Shown here: positions 1 through 8,372 of the stretch, one piece after another
Layout: each line of letters starts with the position of its first letter
Numbering within the stretch: position 1 is the stretch's first letter
Assembly: GCA_903858595.1 (NCBI GenBank)
Contig: CAIOJL010000167.1
Coordinates: 1 to 33,701, forward strand
Length of the DNA stretch: 33,701 nucleotides
DNA from: an uncultured Spartobacteria bacterium
GTDB taxonomy: Bacteria; Verrucomicrobiota; Verrucomicrobiia; Chthoniobacterales; UBA6821
Reading direction: 5' to 3'
Notes under the pieces: model-generated
Databases searched by the model: none
What the model was told of the DNA's origin: nothing
The model's input: the letters and a program-made list of their open reading frames with translations, nothing else
Made by a program: the position numbers and the translations under genes

Positions 1-232
1 CTCTCGTTCCATCAAAAAGCACTGGAACGGGGTGGTGGCCTTCATGAGGACAAGGCTTACCAATGGGGCCATGGAGGCCATCAATGGACTGCTCCAACTA
101 GCAAAGAGGCTAGCCAGGGGGTTCCGTTCCCTACGCCACTTTCGCATCATGGCCTATCTCAAAGCTGGCAAGCTTCAGCTCGAACTGCCATCCTTCAGAC
201 CGTTACCCATCCACTCAAAATAGCGAGGAACC
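1..232 (+). mobile_element. ISL3-family insertion sequence, right end
   Basis: The window opens inside an insertion sequence. The transposase C-terminus ends at 223, and the sequence CCACTCAAAATAGCGAGGAACC (211-232) has the form expected of an ISL3-family terminal inverted repeat, in which the transposase stop codon lies inside the repeat. I place the element boundary at 232, so the bases at 233-240 (ACTTTTTC) would be one copy of the 8-bp target duplication typical of this family. The left end lies outside the window, so neither the matching inverted repeat nor the second target copy can be checked. The element is inserted in a gene read on the opposite strand. Confidence 0.7.
2..223 (+). 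CDS. ISL3-family transposase, C-terminal part (5' truncated by window edge)
   Basis: The frame is open from base 2 to a TAG at 221-223 and continues upstream out of the window. The visible stretch carries the conserved C-terminal block of the ISL3 DDE transposases: RLTNGAMEAINGLLQLAKR followed by ARGFRSLRHFRIMAYLKAG. In this family the block holds the last acidic catalytic residue (the E of NGAMEAIN) and the helical tail after it. The protein catalyses cut-and-paste movement of the element through its terminal inverted repeats. Only about 73 residues of an expected 400 or so are visible, so I cannot say whether the full gene is intact. A GTG at 32 is an internal codon, not the start. Confidence 0.75.
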   Translation, partial: SRSIKKHWNGVVAFMRTRLTNGAMEAINGLLQLAKRLARGFRSLRHFRIMAYLKAGKLQLELPSFRPLPIHSK

Positions 233-399
233 ACTTTTTCAATGGTCACCCACGGCGATGCGATCACGGTGCCTTTTCCTGCGTCATCGCCCTTTGGGCT
301 GATAAAATAGTCTGCGGCGCATAGCCGACTGCTCAGTGATGCGCTCAGAGCTGCCGTGGTGAGCAGCCCCAGGATTGATTTTATGAGATGGTCTTTCAT
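233..399 (-). pseudogene. Secreted beta-helix-type protein, N-terminal remnant cut by the ISL3 element
   Basis: Reading leftwards from an ATG at 397-399, the product starts MKDHLIKSILGLLTTAALSA, a typical signal peptide with a short positive start, a hydrophobic core and likely cleavage after LCAA. The mature start is ADYFISPKGDDAGKGT then SPWVTIEKV. The pattern (A)DYFVSPxGxDxxxGT...PxxTIxKA is the usual beginning of secreted right-handed parallel beta-helix proteins, often polysaccharide lyases or surface proteins. After IEKV the frame runs into the end of the insertion sequence and soon stops. The remainder of the gene should lie on the other side of the element, outside the window. A next in-frame ATG at 423 would add eight residues but gives a poorer signal peptide. 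Confidence 0.62.
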
Positions 400-490
400 G
401 AGCAATACGATGGTGATGTGCATTTATTGTTGGTTCTCTTCGGTTGTTGTCTCGTGTGACGTTCCCCCAGGACGCTCCTGTCGCTTGTAG

Positions 491-517
491 ATGATGGTCG
501 GGTTCGCCAACCATCAT
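491..517. other. Intergenic stem-loop between the beta-helix remnant and the GH36 gene
   Basis: ATGATGGT at 491-498 pairs with ACCATCAT at 510-517, and GG/CC can stack inside, leaving a five-base loop. There is no T tract on either side, so it is not a standard intrinsic terminator. It lies between the stop of the GH36 gene at 584 and the start of the truncated gene at 399, both on the minus strand, and could be a transcript-end structure or an operator. The rest of 400-583 shows nothing else. Confidence 0.35.
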
Positions 518-583
518 GGATGGGATCACGAAATAATGGTATGTATGCTTTAGCCGTAGTCATCACTGCCTTCTTTATTAAAC

Positions 584-3115
584 TTACTCTTTGTCCACCT
601 TCCGCCGGTAGAAGAGCAACCGGCTCTCCGGCGCGGTTTCTAGGATCAGGCGCACACCACGCTCGCGGAGTTCCTGGCCGGACTGTTGCCAGGTGCGGCC
701 TGTTTCGGCGTCCTCGAACTCGTATTTCGTATCGAAATCCAAGCCATGGAGGCGGAAGTCGGCACTGACAAAGTGCGATTCCGGGCGCCGGAGCGCAAGC
801 ACAAACCCTTCCCCGATATCCGGCCGGTGCATCTGGTAGGCTGCCCATTGATCATGCTCGGGCCGGCAGGACGACAGGGGATAGTAGTCGCCGTAGAACA
901 GCGGACGGGCACGGCGGGCCTCGGCCAGCATGCGCCGGTGCCAGTCGTAGGGATAATCCGGGCGGAGCGGCGTACCCTCAGAGGGCGCCAGGTGGAAACA
1001 GAGCGCCGCGGAGAGCGAACTGCGGAAATTGTAGGTGTCGCCTGGACGCACTCCAGTGCCGCAGGCGGAGAGCGGCAGCCAGTAATTCAGCCCCATTCCC
1101 TCAACCTGGCAGCCGACCGGATCGAAGTGTGGACCACACTGCCAGTCACTGCGCCAGAGAGGGATGCTGCGGCTGCAGGTTTCGAGATCGAGGCGTCGGC
1201 CGCCGCTGGCGCAGTTGTCGATGATGAGTCCCGGATGGCGCCGCAGGAGCTCATCCCAGAACGCATAGAGCCCTTCAATATGGCGGATCTCACTCATCCC
1301 CTGCCGGTCAGTCGCGTCGGCTGCTCGCCAGTAGGGGAGAGGATCGACGTTGAAATCCTGACGATAGAGGTGCACTCCTTGTGTCGTCAGGCAATCGGAG
1401 ATGAAATCAATCAGCCAGCGCCGGGCCGTGAGGTTGCCGAGATCCAGTAGCAGGCTGGCGCCCGGCTTACGCTCGCCCAGGAACCACTCCGGATGCTCGA
1501 TTGGCAGCGGCGTGCCGACCACGGCGCGCTCCGGCTCGAACCAGAGTAGCAGTTTCGTCCCGGCAGCAATGGCCGCGTCGCTGATCGGACGGAACCCCTG
1601 CGGATACCCCACCGGGTTGATGCGCCAGTCACCGACATGCTTGGCCCATTCGCCGGTGGACTCCTCCGGCGAAAAACTCTCCGGCGGACCGTACCAGCCG
1701 GCGTCGATCCAGTAATACTCGTTGTCGATCCCATGCTGCCGGTACGCCTCAATGCGCTCAAGGTGCTCGGAGGTGCGCATGCCGCCCCAATGTCCCGTCG
1801 TCAACGGTCCGCGCAGGAGTTCGCCATCCGGCCGCGGCGTGTGGTGTGCGAGGATGAATCGTCTCAGCGTGTTGTGACTGGTCTGCGGGGCGCCATTCCA
1901 AAAGAGCTGCATGATCCGCGGCGTGCGGATCTCCTCGCCGGGATGCAGCACCAGGTGCGTCAGTTCCTGACCGGCCCTGATACGGAGCTCGCCGCCCGCA
2001 GTGCCGCGCGTCAAACTGGCGGCCCATTGCCCCGTCCATCCGATACCGGTGATGACACCGGAGTCGCCTGACTGGAGGTTGAAGAACGGTAACCAGTTGT
2101 TTGAGGAACGCCCGCCGCCTGCGGCCATCGAGATCGTCTCACCCTCGGCCAGCGGCGTGACCAGGTATTCGAAGTCCGCCACCGAGGACTGCGAACCGCG
2201 GGAGCGCCGGAGCTGGGTCTCGCCGGTCACGGCCCACACGGTGTCCAGCGGTTGGATATTTTCCAGCAGCGGCGTGTCCATTGTGCCCGTATTGCGGAAG
2301 CGCAGTAGCCATTCCGCCGCCGGAAAGCCTTCGAAGGTCTGGAGCTCGAGTTCGCATTCGAGGCCAGTCTGGGGGTCGTGCCAGATTACCAGTTGTCCGG
2401 TGACACCATCCGCGCAGGGCTTGGAGCTGCGCGTCACACGCCAGCCGGTGAGAAGTTCTGCGGAGGCACGCCCGCCGAACGTGAAGGAAAATGGGGGAGT
2501 ATCGTAGGGAAGCGGCTGCGCGGCATAGGCACAATCGATCGGGCTCACCGTGGTGCCATCGGCCAGCTCAAGTTCGACATCCGCCCAGTCGGCATGTGCA
2601 TAGCCACTGTCGCTGTTCACATCCCACACTTTCAACGTCACTTCGGTGCCCCCGGGGACTGGCGTGTCGATCCGCACCGCTGGGGTATCCACGCCGAGGG
2701 CGGGACTCCGCCAGAGTTCGCGGCCCCCCCCCGCCTCGACGGCGAAAATCAATCGCTCGGAACCGCCAGCATTGCCCCCGCGGCAGACAATACTGCCATC
2801 CATGCCGGCCCAGGCACGGAACCGGCGGATCGGCTGGTTGGCATGCAGGACGATCTCGCTATCGGCATGCGTGCCGAAGCCGTGGGTGAACGTTTTACCG
2901 CCGATGACGATGGGCTGATCGAGGATCGAGCGGTTGAACCGCATCACTCCCCAACCCTGCTTCTGGCACACCGCCCGCAGCACGTGTTCATCGCCCGGCA
3001 GTCCGACGGCAGCAGCCGCCCATTGCCCGGCGTATTTCAGCGCCTCTGCGATTCCGGCAGGGCGCAAGTCGAGTGGTTTTGGAAACGGGGGGGGGTCTTC
3101 GCTTTTTGAGATCAT
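584..3115 (-). CDS. GH36 alpha-galactosidase with N-terminal NPCBM domain
   Basis: The 843-residue product is a retaining alpha-galactosidase-type hydrolase. Residues about 65-190 form an NPCBM domain (GGKTFTHGFGTHADSEIVL, later WADVELELADG), a sugar-binding module. The GH36 beta-sandwich occupies about 200-430 and the TIM barrel follows. Barrel motifs include EYYWIDAGWY, LLLWFEPERAV, YRQDFNVDP with the likely nucleophile D587, IDNCASGGRR, and LWRSDW with the likely acid/base D657. No signal peptide is seen, so it should act in the cytoplasm on imported galactosides. It is the last gene of the hydrolase operon. I chose the ATG at 3115; a TTG at 3178 overlaps the GH38 stop as TTGA, but its extra 21 residues are encoded by a TTGG-rich repeat and match no domain. 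Confidence 0.88.
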   Translation of the reverse strand: MISKSEDPPPFPKPLDLRPAGIAEALKYAGQWAAAAVGLPGDEHVLRAVCQKQGWGVMRFNRSILDQPIVIGGKTFTHGFGTHADSEIVLHANQPIRRFRAWAGMDGSIVCRGGNAGGSERLIFAVEAGGGRELWRSPALGVDTPAVRIDTPVPGGTEVTLKVWDVNSDSGYAHADWADVELELADGTTVSPIDCAYAAQPLPYDTPPFSFTFGGRASAELLTGWRVTRSSKPCADGVTGQLVIWHDPQTGLECELELQTFEGFPAAEWLLRFRNTGTMDTPLLENIQPLDTVWAVTGETQLRRSRGSQSSVADFEYLVTPLAEGETISMAAGGGRSSNNWLPFFNLQSGDSGVITGIGWTGQWAASLTRGTAGGELRIRAGQELTHLVLHPGEEIRTPRIMQLFWNGAPQTSHNTLRRFILAHHTPRPDGELLRGPLTTGHWGGMRTSEHLERIEAYRQHGIDNEYYWIDAGWYGPPESFSPEESTGEWAKHVGDWRINPVGYPQGFRPISDAAIAAGTKLLLWFEPERAVVGTPLPIEHPEWFLGERKPGASLLLDLGNLTARRWLIDFISDCLTTQGVHLYRQDFNVDPLPYWRAADATDRQGMSEIRHIEGLYAFWDELLRRHPGLIIDNCASGGRRLDLETCSRSIPLWRSDWQCGPHFDPVGCQVEGMGLNYWLPLSACGTGVRPGDTYNFRSSLSAALCFHLAPSEGTPLRPDYPYDWHRRMLAEARRARPLFYGDYYPLSSCRPEHDQWAAYQMHRPDIGEGFVLALRRPESHFVSADFRLHGLDFDTKYEFEDAETGRTWQQSGQELRERGVRLILETAPESRLLFYRRKVDKE

Positions 3116-3126
3116 GGTTTTAGCAG

Positions 3127-3152
3127 GTTGGTTGGTTGGAAGAGTTGGAAAA
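3127..3152. repeat. TTGG-rich spacer repeat between GH38 and GH36
   Basis: The short gap holds GGTTGGTTGGTTGGAAGAG followed by TTGGAAAAGG. The same kind of wording (TTGGAAGTTGG) recurs inside mutL at 23028-23070, so it looks like a copy of a dispersed low-complexity repeat. It supports starting the GH36 protein after this stretch. Confidence 0.4.
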
Positions 3153-3174
3153 GGGTGCCCAGCGATCGTTCGAA

Positions 3175-6100
3175 TCAAGGATTACCCCGTTCCCTTGATA
3201 TGCGGAGACTCGCGATCTGGTAGGGGCGGAAGTCGATTGTCGATCCGCTCTTCCCGATGAGAGCGCCGGAGAGATCGACCGGGGTCGCCTTCCAGCCTTC
3301 GGCCAGAAGGATGAGGCAGGAGCCTGACCTTCCGAGCGTCTCGTGGAGCCGCAGCGTCCAGGAGTCCTTGCCCCCGGGCACTACCCAGGCCGGCTGAAGC
3401 GACTCACCCCCTTCGAGGCCGAGGAATCCGCAATCCGCCGGACCTCCGGAGTATTCCAGCACGGGGGTGAAGAGCGTCTCCGCGAGAGCGGCGGGCTGCT
3501 CCTCGCGGGGAGCGGCGGGATCGAAGCGACCGATGGCGATCCGGATCCGGTGCTCTCCGATGTCGCTGCAGACATTCGGGGCAAGCGTGCGGCGGATCGG
3601 CTCGGGATGGGTGCCACGCTGGTGGCCGCGGTCCTCGTTTGTGATCTTGGCGCTGCGGATCAGACTCGGCGCGAGCACCCCGTCGCGGCAGGAAAATCCA
3701 TACTTGTCCTCCGTCACCACGAAGAACCCCTCACTCTCCGAGTCATCGCTCACCACGGCCCAGCGGCTCGCGGGAACCTCCCACATCGCTTCGGCCTGCG
3801 TGTCACCGCCGAGTTGCGGGCGCCGGACACTCCCGTAGGGAATGGCGAAACGAGCGTGACGCCCCATGAATGCTGTTGGGAAGGCGGTTTTGAGCAGCGC
3901 ATTCTCCTCCTTCCAGTCGAGATCATAGTCGATGCGGAGCACCGGACTTCCGGCCTCGAGGATGTAATGGACGGAGACCTTGCCGCTCTTGCCCAAGGGA
4001 CGCTCGAAGACAACCTCCGCGCGGAGAGGATCCTTGGCGGAGACGCGGACCGTGGCCTTTCGGTGATTCTCCTTGCCGAGCGAGAGCGCCTGGCGGTCGA
4101 TATCCCAGGCCTCGAAGGTGGTCGGGAATTCCGGGTAAATCATGAAAGCGTTCGCGGCTCCGGTGAACGGCAGCGCCTTGTTATCGACGGAGAGGCGCGT
4201 AATTCGGCCTGCGGTGTCGAAGCGCACATCGACTCGTCCGTTCCCCATCCGGGTCGCGGAGGCGGTGACCTTCCCGGTCTCCATTGCGGGGAATGTCTCA
4301 ACAGGAGCGCCGGCAAGAGGGGGGAGCAGGAGGCATTTCCCGGCATGCCGGTGGAGGCGCGGCTGCGGAAGGGGGTTGAAGAGCGAGATCCCCACCGCCT
4401 TCTTTCCCTTCCCCCCGAGCACCTTCGCGGAGGAATCGAGGGCCGATTTGGCGATGCCGAGCAGTTCCGGCTTGGCCTCGGCATAGACCTCGTGGATCGA
4501 ACTGCCGGGGATGTAGTCGTGGAACTGGGCGAAGACAACCCGCTTCCAGGCAGCCTGGCCGATCGAGCCGCCGCCGGTGACGCAGGCTACAGCCTCGCGC
4601 ACCTGGAGAGCGCGCTCAGCGGCGCGCATGGCTGCCTTGATCTCCCCATGCGTGGTGTAGGTGCCCCGATGGTACTCGAAATAGAGCTCCCCTCTGTAGA
4701 TCGGAAGCTTGTCACGCAGGCCCCCGAGGCGATCGAAGAAGCCCGAGAGACTGCCCCATTGAGCGGGCGGGACCCCCTGGATATCGGCGACACGTCGGGC
4801 CCTCTCGCACATCTCCTCGGTGACGCCGCCGCCGCCGTCGCCGAAACCGGTCGGCGCGAGAAACTCGGGATGAACATCGCATTGTTTGTGGTTGGCAGCC
4901 CCGCTGCGCAGCTCACCGACAAAGACATTCTGGTTGTATCCTCCTCCCGGAATCCCCTGATTGGATCCGGAACAGTTCACCAGGTAGGAAACCACCTCGC
5001 TCCCGTCGATTCCCACCCAGCGGAAACTGGTGAAGGGGAAGGGAGTGATGGCGTTCCAGGCAAGCTTGGTAGTGAAGAAATAATCGACCCCCGTCTCCTT
5101 CATCATCTGGGGAAGACAGCCGGAGTAGCCGAACACATCGGGAAGCCAGAGAATCGGCGACGGTTTTCCGGAGAGCCCCCGGAATCCCTCCTGACCGATC
5201 AGGAAACTGCGCGCCAGGGCCTCCCCGCAGGCGAGCAGCGTGTCGCTCTCGACATAGGTGGCGCCGTGAGCCTCCCAGCTTCCCTGTTTGATGCGCTTCT
5301 TCACCACTCCGGAGAGAGCGGGGGAAATCCGCTCCACGGCCTCGTAGCTGGCGGGCTGGGAATAAGCGAAACGCATCTCAGGATAGCGCTCGAAGAGGCG
5401 GTTCATCGTGGCAAAGGTGTGCACCGCCTTGCGATCCCCGACCCTCTCCGGCCAGAGCCAGACGAGGTCGATGTGGGCGTGGCCGTTGAGGATCCCCCTG
5501 GGAGTCGCCGCGTTGCCCTTCAGGTCGGCGAAGGCCGCTTTCAGGACCTTTTTGGCATCGGCGAGTCCCCCGCCGTCCAAGGCATTGATCGCATTGTCGA
5601 GATGGCGCAGCAGGCGGCGCAGGAGGGGAGGGAGGATTGAGAGCTGAGGCTTCACCCCGATGGGGCCGAAATTCACCTCCTGCGCTGGGAAAGCGGCACG
5701 GATCTCCTGCCACATTAGGTCCTCTAGGACTAGCATGTCATGCAGGACTTCCCAGGCCAGATCGTTCCGGGTGAGCAGCTCGGCCCCCTTCAGAAGACTT
5801 CCCTCGGGACTCAGACCGTCGGAGTGTGGGTGCCAGATGGCTGTGCGGCAGACGATCGATTCCACCCAGACCTCGCGGGTTCCCCTCCCTGTTTCCTTAC
5901 CCGTTGCCTTGCCCAAACTCTTGGGAAGCGGGGCGATCCGGTGTGGATCGTCGAATCCGTAATAAGGGACCCCGTCGACATAGAGCGTCGATTCAGCCTC
6001 GTCCTCCCAGCGCAGATAGGTCTCTCCCCGGTGTTCCGGTAGACGGAGTCGGTACCAACGCTGATCCCAGAGCTTACCATAATGTTGGGGCAGTTTCCCA

Positions 6101-6276
6101 ATCGGCTTCAGGACCGATTTTCTAGCCGCCTCCCATTCGATGTAGGCGGGCGAGGGGGCCGTGGCCGAGATGTCGGTAACTGTGGAAACGCTTGCCCAGA
6201 CTTGCGAGCGGATGCGGGCAACCGCCTGGGGAAGACGGGCTGGAACAAGTTGAAGGAACGGATTGGCGGGATCCAT
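3175..6276 (-). CDS. GH38 alpha-mannosidase
   Basis: The 1033-residue product is a zinc-dependent retaining alpha-mannosidase. The catalytic domain carries GHAHIDLVWLWP (zinc ligands H268 and D270), LWLPDVFGYSG with nucleophile and zinc ligand D380, and QFHDYIPGSS with zinc ligand H586. The N-terminal 250 residues form the usual lead domain (YLRWEDEAESTLYVDGVPYYG), and the C-terminal 400 residues are the beta-sandwich domains of the family. Length is normal for bacterial GH38. No signal peptide is present. It releases mannose from alpha-mannosides such as N-glycan or mannan fragments. The ATG at 6276 has one of the few clear ribosome binding sites in the window (GAAGGA, six bases before the start). 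It lies 18 bases after the preceding gene, so it is co-transcribed with it. Confidence 0.92.
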   Translation of the reverse strand: MDPANPFLQLVPARLPQAVARIRSQVWASVSTVTDISATAPSPAYIEWEAARKSVLKPIGKLPQHYGKLWDQRWYRLRLPEHRGETYLRWEDEAESTLYVDGVPYYGFDDPHRIAPLPKSLGKATGKETGRGTREVWVESIVCRTAIWHPHSDGLSPEGSLLKGAELLTRNDLAWEVLHDMLVLEDLMWQEIRAAFPAQEVNFGPIGVKPQLSILPPLLRRLLRHLDNAINALDGGGLADAKKVLKAAFADLKGNAATPRGILNGHAHIDLVWLWPERVGDRKAVHTFATMNRLFERYPEMRFAYSQPASYEAVERISPALSGVVKKRIKQGSWEAHGATYVESDTLLACGEALARSFLIGQEGFRGLSGKPSPILWLPDVFGYSGCLPQMMKETGVDYFFTTKLAWNAITPFPFTSFRWVGIDGSEVVSYLVNCSGSNQGIPGGGYNQNVFVGELRSGAANHKQCDVHPEFLAPTGFGDGGGGVTEEMCERARRVADIQGVPPAQWGSLSGFFDRLGGLRDKLPIYRGELYFEYHRGTYTTHGEIKAAMRAAERALQVREAVACVTGGGSIGQAAWKRVVFAQFHDYIPGSSIHEVYAEAKPELLGIAKSALDSSAKVLGGKGKKAVGISLFNPLPQPRLHRHAGKCLLLPPLAGAPVETFPAMETGKVTASATRMGNGRVDVRFDTAGRITRLSVDNKALPFTGAANAFMIYPEFPTTFEAWDIDRQALSLGKENHRKATVRVSAKDPLRAEVVFERPLGKSGKVSVHYILEAGSPVLRIDYDLDWKEENALLKTAFPTAFMGRHARFAIPYGSVRRPQLGGDTQAEAMWEVPASRWAVVSDDSESEGFFVVTEDKYGFSCRDGVLAPSLIRSAKITNEDRGHQRGTHPEPIRRTLAPNVCSDIGEHRIRIAIGRFDPAAPREEQPAALAETLFTPVLEYSGGPADCGFLGLEGGESLQPAWVVPGGKDSWTLRLHETLGRSGSCLILLAEGWKATPVDLSGALIGKSGSTIDFRPYQIASLRISRERGNP

Positions 6277-6294
6277 GGTATGTCCTTCAGCGGT

Positions 6295-8325
6295 TCACCC
6301 GAGTGTGAGCGGAAGGTGTTCGGCTTTAAGCGTGTAGGTGTGCTGCGGCAGGAGGGTATGGGAGTCGGCGGGGGGCAGTTCCTTCCCGAGGGTCACGTCG
6401 AAGAGGGTTCCCGGCAAGCGCGCCTCCTGCGTGTCGAAGCTCCAGATCACGGCCGTATTGTTCTCATCGTTGTGCCAGATGATGCACTTGCCGTTTTTCT
6501 GCAGGTAGCGCGTTTTCATCAGCGGGAGAACCTCGTGGTAATCGGCCAGGACGCGCTTGTGCTCGGGAGTCCAGATCTCATCGGCCCGCTTCCCCTCTTT
6601 GTGGAGCGGCAGGCTCACATCGGTCTTGTGCGCGAGGATATAGTGGACGTACTCGTAGGCATCGGCGCGCAGATCCTCGTGGAGGGACAGGGCGGTGGGG
6701 ACGGTCGTGTAGTTATTGCCAACCCCGATCTCGAAGCAGACCCAGCAACGGTCGATGCTGTAGGAGCTCGGACACCCGTGCTGAACCCGTCCAAACGGCC
6801 CGAAGGACTCGATCAGGAAGTGCACGTCGGCCTCCTGCAGCTCCTTGAAGGCCGAGAGAAGCTGGCGCCACATCGTGCTGGGCCTGCCGTTGGTGTAATT
6901 CACCGGCATGAAGCCGAGGTTGTAAAAGCTGTCGAAGAGATAGCCGTTGAGTCCGGTGTTTTCGCGGTTTTTCTTGAGCGAATCGATCCAGAGGCGGCGA
7001 GGCTCCTCGTTGGCGAAATCAAAGATGCTGAAGACGTTCGTGTACGCCCCGCCGTATTTCGTGCGAGTGTCCTCCGACTTCACATACCAGTTGCGCGCGT
7101 CACGTTCTGATGCGTTGAGCGGACTCGAGTAGGCCTGGTCATTGTTCGTCCAGCTCATGACCTGGATGCCGAGAGAGGAGGCCCGGTCGACGAGTTCCTT
7201 GAGCTTGGGGATGCCGCCAAGGGAGGGGGCCGGTTCGTACTCGTGGCCGCAGCACATATTGCCGATACCCCCCTCGGTCATGGCGCTCTTGTTCACGTTG
7301 TCGATGAAGACCTGCTTGAATCCCAGGGCCGCGGCCGCGGGAATGAGGTCCTTGAGATAGCTTTCGAAGTTGAAATTGACCCAGAGATTCTGGCCCAGAC
7401 GCGGGATCACCGGCTCCTTCCGCAAGCCGAACTCCGCGCGGGCCCGTTCGTGGACCTCGTCGATGGTCCAGGTCCAGAGGTTCTGCATCTCCGTCTCGTC
7501 GGTGATCCCCCCGGCCAGAAGGATCTTTTTCGGAACAGTCGAGAATCTCCGCGCCTGGTCGAAGATGTGCTTGTCGAATGTCTTGAGTTCCGCGGCACCC
7601 TTCTCGCGCCGCAGAAGGCTGCGGATGAGATCCACCCGCTCGAAGACCCCGAGGAGCACCCTCCCGTTCTTCCATTGGAAGTCGAAGGCCTGATGACTCG
7701 CCCAGCGGGGAAGGTTGTGGGTCATCACCGGATTCGGCATTGTGGGATCCCAGTGGATAAGACCCTCGGTGGTCCAGGCGGTCTCCTCCCCGATCGTCAC
7801 CAGGGGATCCGAACAGGAGCTTTGCGAGACGACCGTGGCACCGCGGATATCGCCGTCGAGTTCCCAACTCGACTTCTCCAGCAGATGGAAGAGCTCGACC
7901 GTCCCCCCGCGGTATTCGTAATGGTAGGCGAAACCGGAGGCCACGACATTGTTGAAGGAATCAGCCGTGGGTTTAAAAACGATGTCGAGTTCGCCGTCAG
8001 CCACGGGCTCCGTCGCATCCCAATCCCCCGACTCATGGATCGGGTCGAAGGAGTGATCGCGCATCAGCTTCGTCTCCGCAGTAGAGAAGAGCGTTTGCAG
8101 GCGGACGCGGAGCTCGCCGGCCGACTCCTCCGCGCCGAGGAACCCGAGACCGCGCAGCTCCTTGCCTCCGAAACTTGTCGAGCGGATCGTCAGGGGGAGG
8201 CGGCCGGAACGGACCAGCGTCTCGCCGATCCAGATCCTTCCAATGCCCGCGAAGGTGTTGCCGGAGAGAAGGAGTTCGATGCGGGTGTCGCCGAGCGGGT
8301 GCAAGGAGGACGTTATGGGTGTCAT
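6295..8325 (-). CDS. Uncharacterised glycoside hydrolase-like TIM-barrel protein
   Basis: I do not recognise this 676-residue protein as a named family. It is laid out like clan GH-D/GH31-type enzymes: about 300 residues that look beta-rich (FNNVVASGFAYHYEYRGGTV, FDFQWKNGRVLLGVFERV), then a barrel beginning GQNLWVNFNF. Barrel strands can be followed in LGFKQVFIDNV, LGIQVMSWTNNDQAY, LNGYLFDSFYNLGF, VHFLIESFGPFG and RCWVCFEIGVG. By position D465 (GYLFDSF) would be the nucleophile and E506 (LIESFG) or a later acid the proton donor. That assignment is inference. The tail resembles the C-terminal beta domain of GH36. No signal peptide is present. It sits between GH31 and GH38 in the operon, so a role on the same oligosaccharide is likely. 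The start lies just after a doubled 9-mer GGGTCCGTT (8326-8343), with no ribosome binding site. Confidence 0.65.
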   Translation of the reverse strand: MTPITSSLHPLGDTRIELLLSGNTFAGIGRIWIGETLVRSGRLPLTIRSTSFGGKELRGLGFLGAEESAGELRVRLQTLFSTAETKLMRDHSFDPIHESGDWDATEPVADGELDIVFKPTADSFNNVVASGFAYHYEYRGGTVELFHLLEKSSWELDGDIRGATVVSQSSCSDPLVTIGEETAWTTEGLIHWDPTMPNPVMTHNLPRWASHQAFDFQWKNGRVLLGVFERVDLIRSLLRREKGAAELKTFDKHIFDQARRFSTVPKKILLAGGITDETEMQNLWTWTIDEVHERARAEFGLRKEPVIPRLGQNLWVNFNFESYLKDLIPAAAALGFKQVFIDNVNKSAMTEGGIGNMCCGHEYEPAPSLGGIPKLKELVDRASSLGIQVMSWTNNDQAYSSPLNASERDARNWYVKSEDTRTKYGGAYTNVFSIFDFANEEPRRLWIDSLKKNRENTGLNGYLFDSFYNLGFMPVNYTNGRPSTMWRQLLSAFKELQEADVHFLIESFGPFGRVQHGCPSSYSIDRCWVCFEIGVGNNYTTVPTALSLHEDLRADAYEYVHYILAHKTDVSLPLHKEGKRADEIWTPEHKRVLADYHEVLPLMKTRYLQKNGKCIIWHNDENNTAVIWSFDTQEARLPGTLFDVTLGKELPPADSHTLLPQHTYTLKAEHLPLTLG

Positions 8326-8372
8326 GGGTCCGTTGGGTCCGTTGGCTTGGCTTGTGATGTTGGAGGCGGGTG

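Noticed and set aside
3343-5640. A 765-codon open frame on the plus strand
   Set aside because: It is antisense to the GH38 gene, which has all of its catalytic motifs. The plus-strand product is low-complexity in Glu, Arg and Gly with no domain, as expected from a GC-rich shadow frame.
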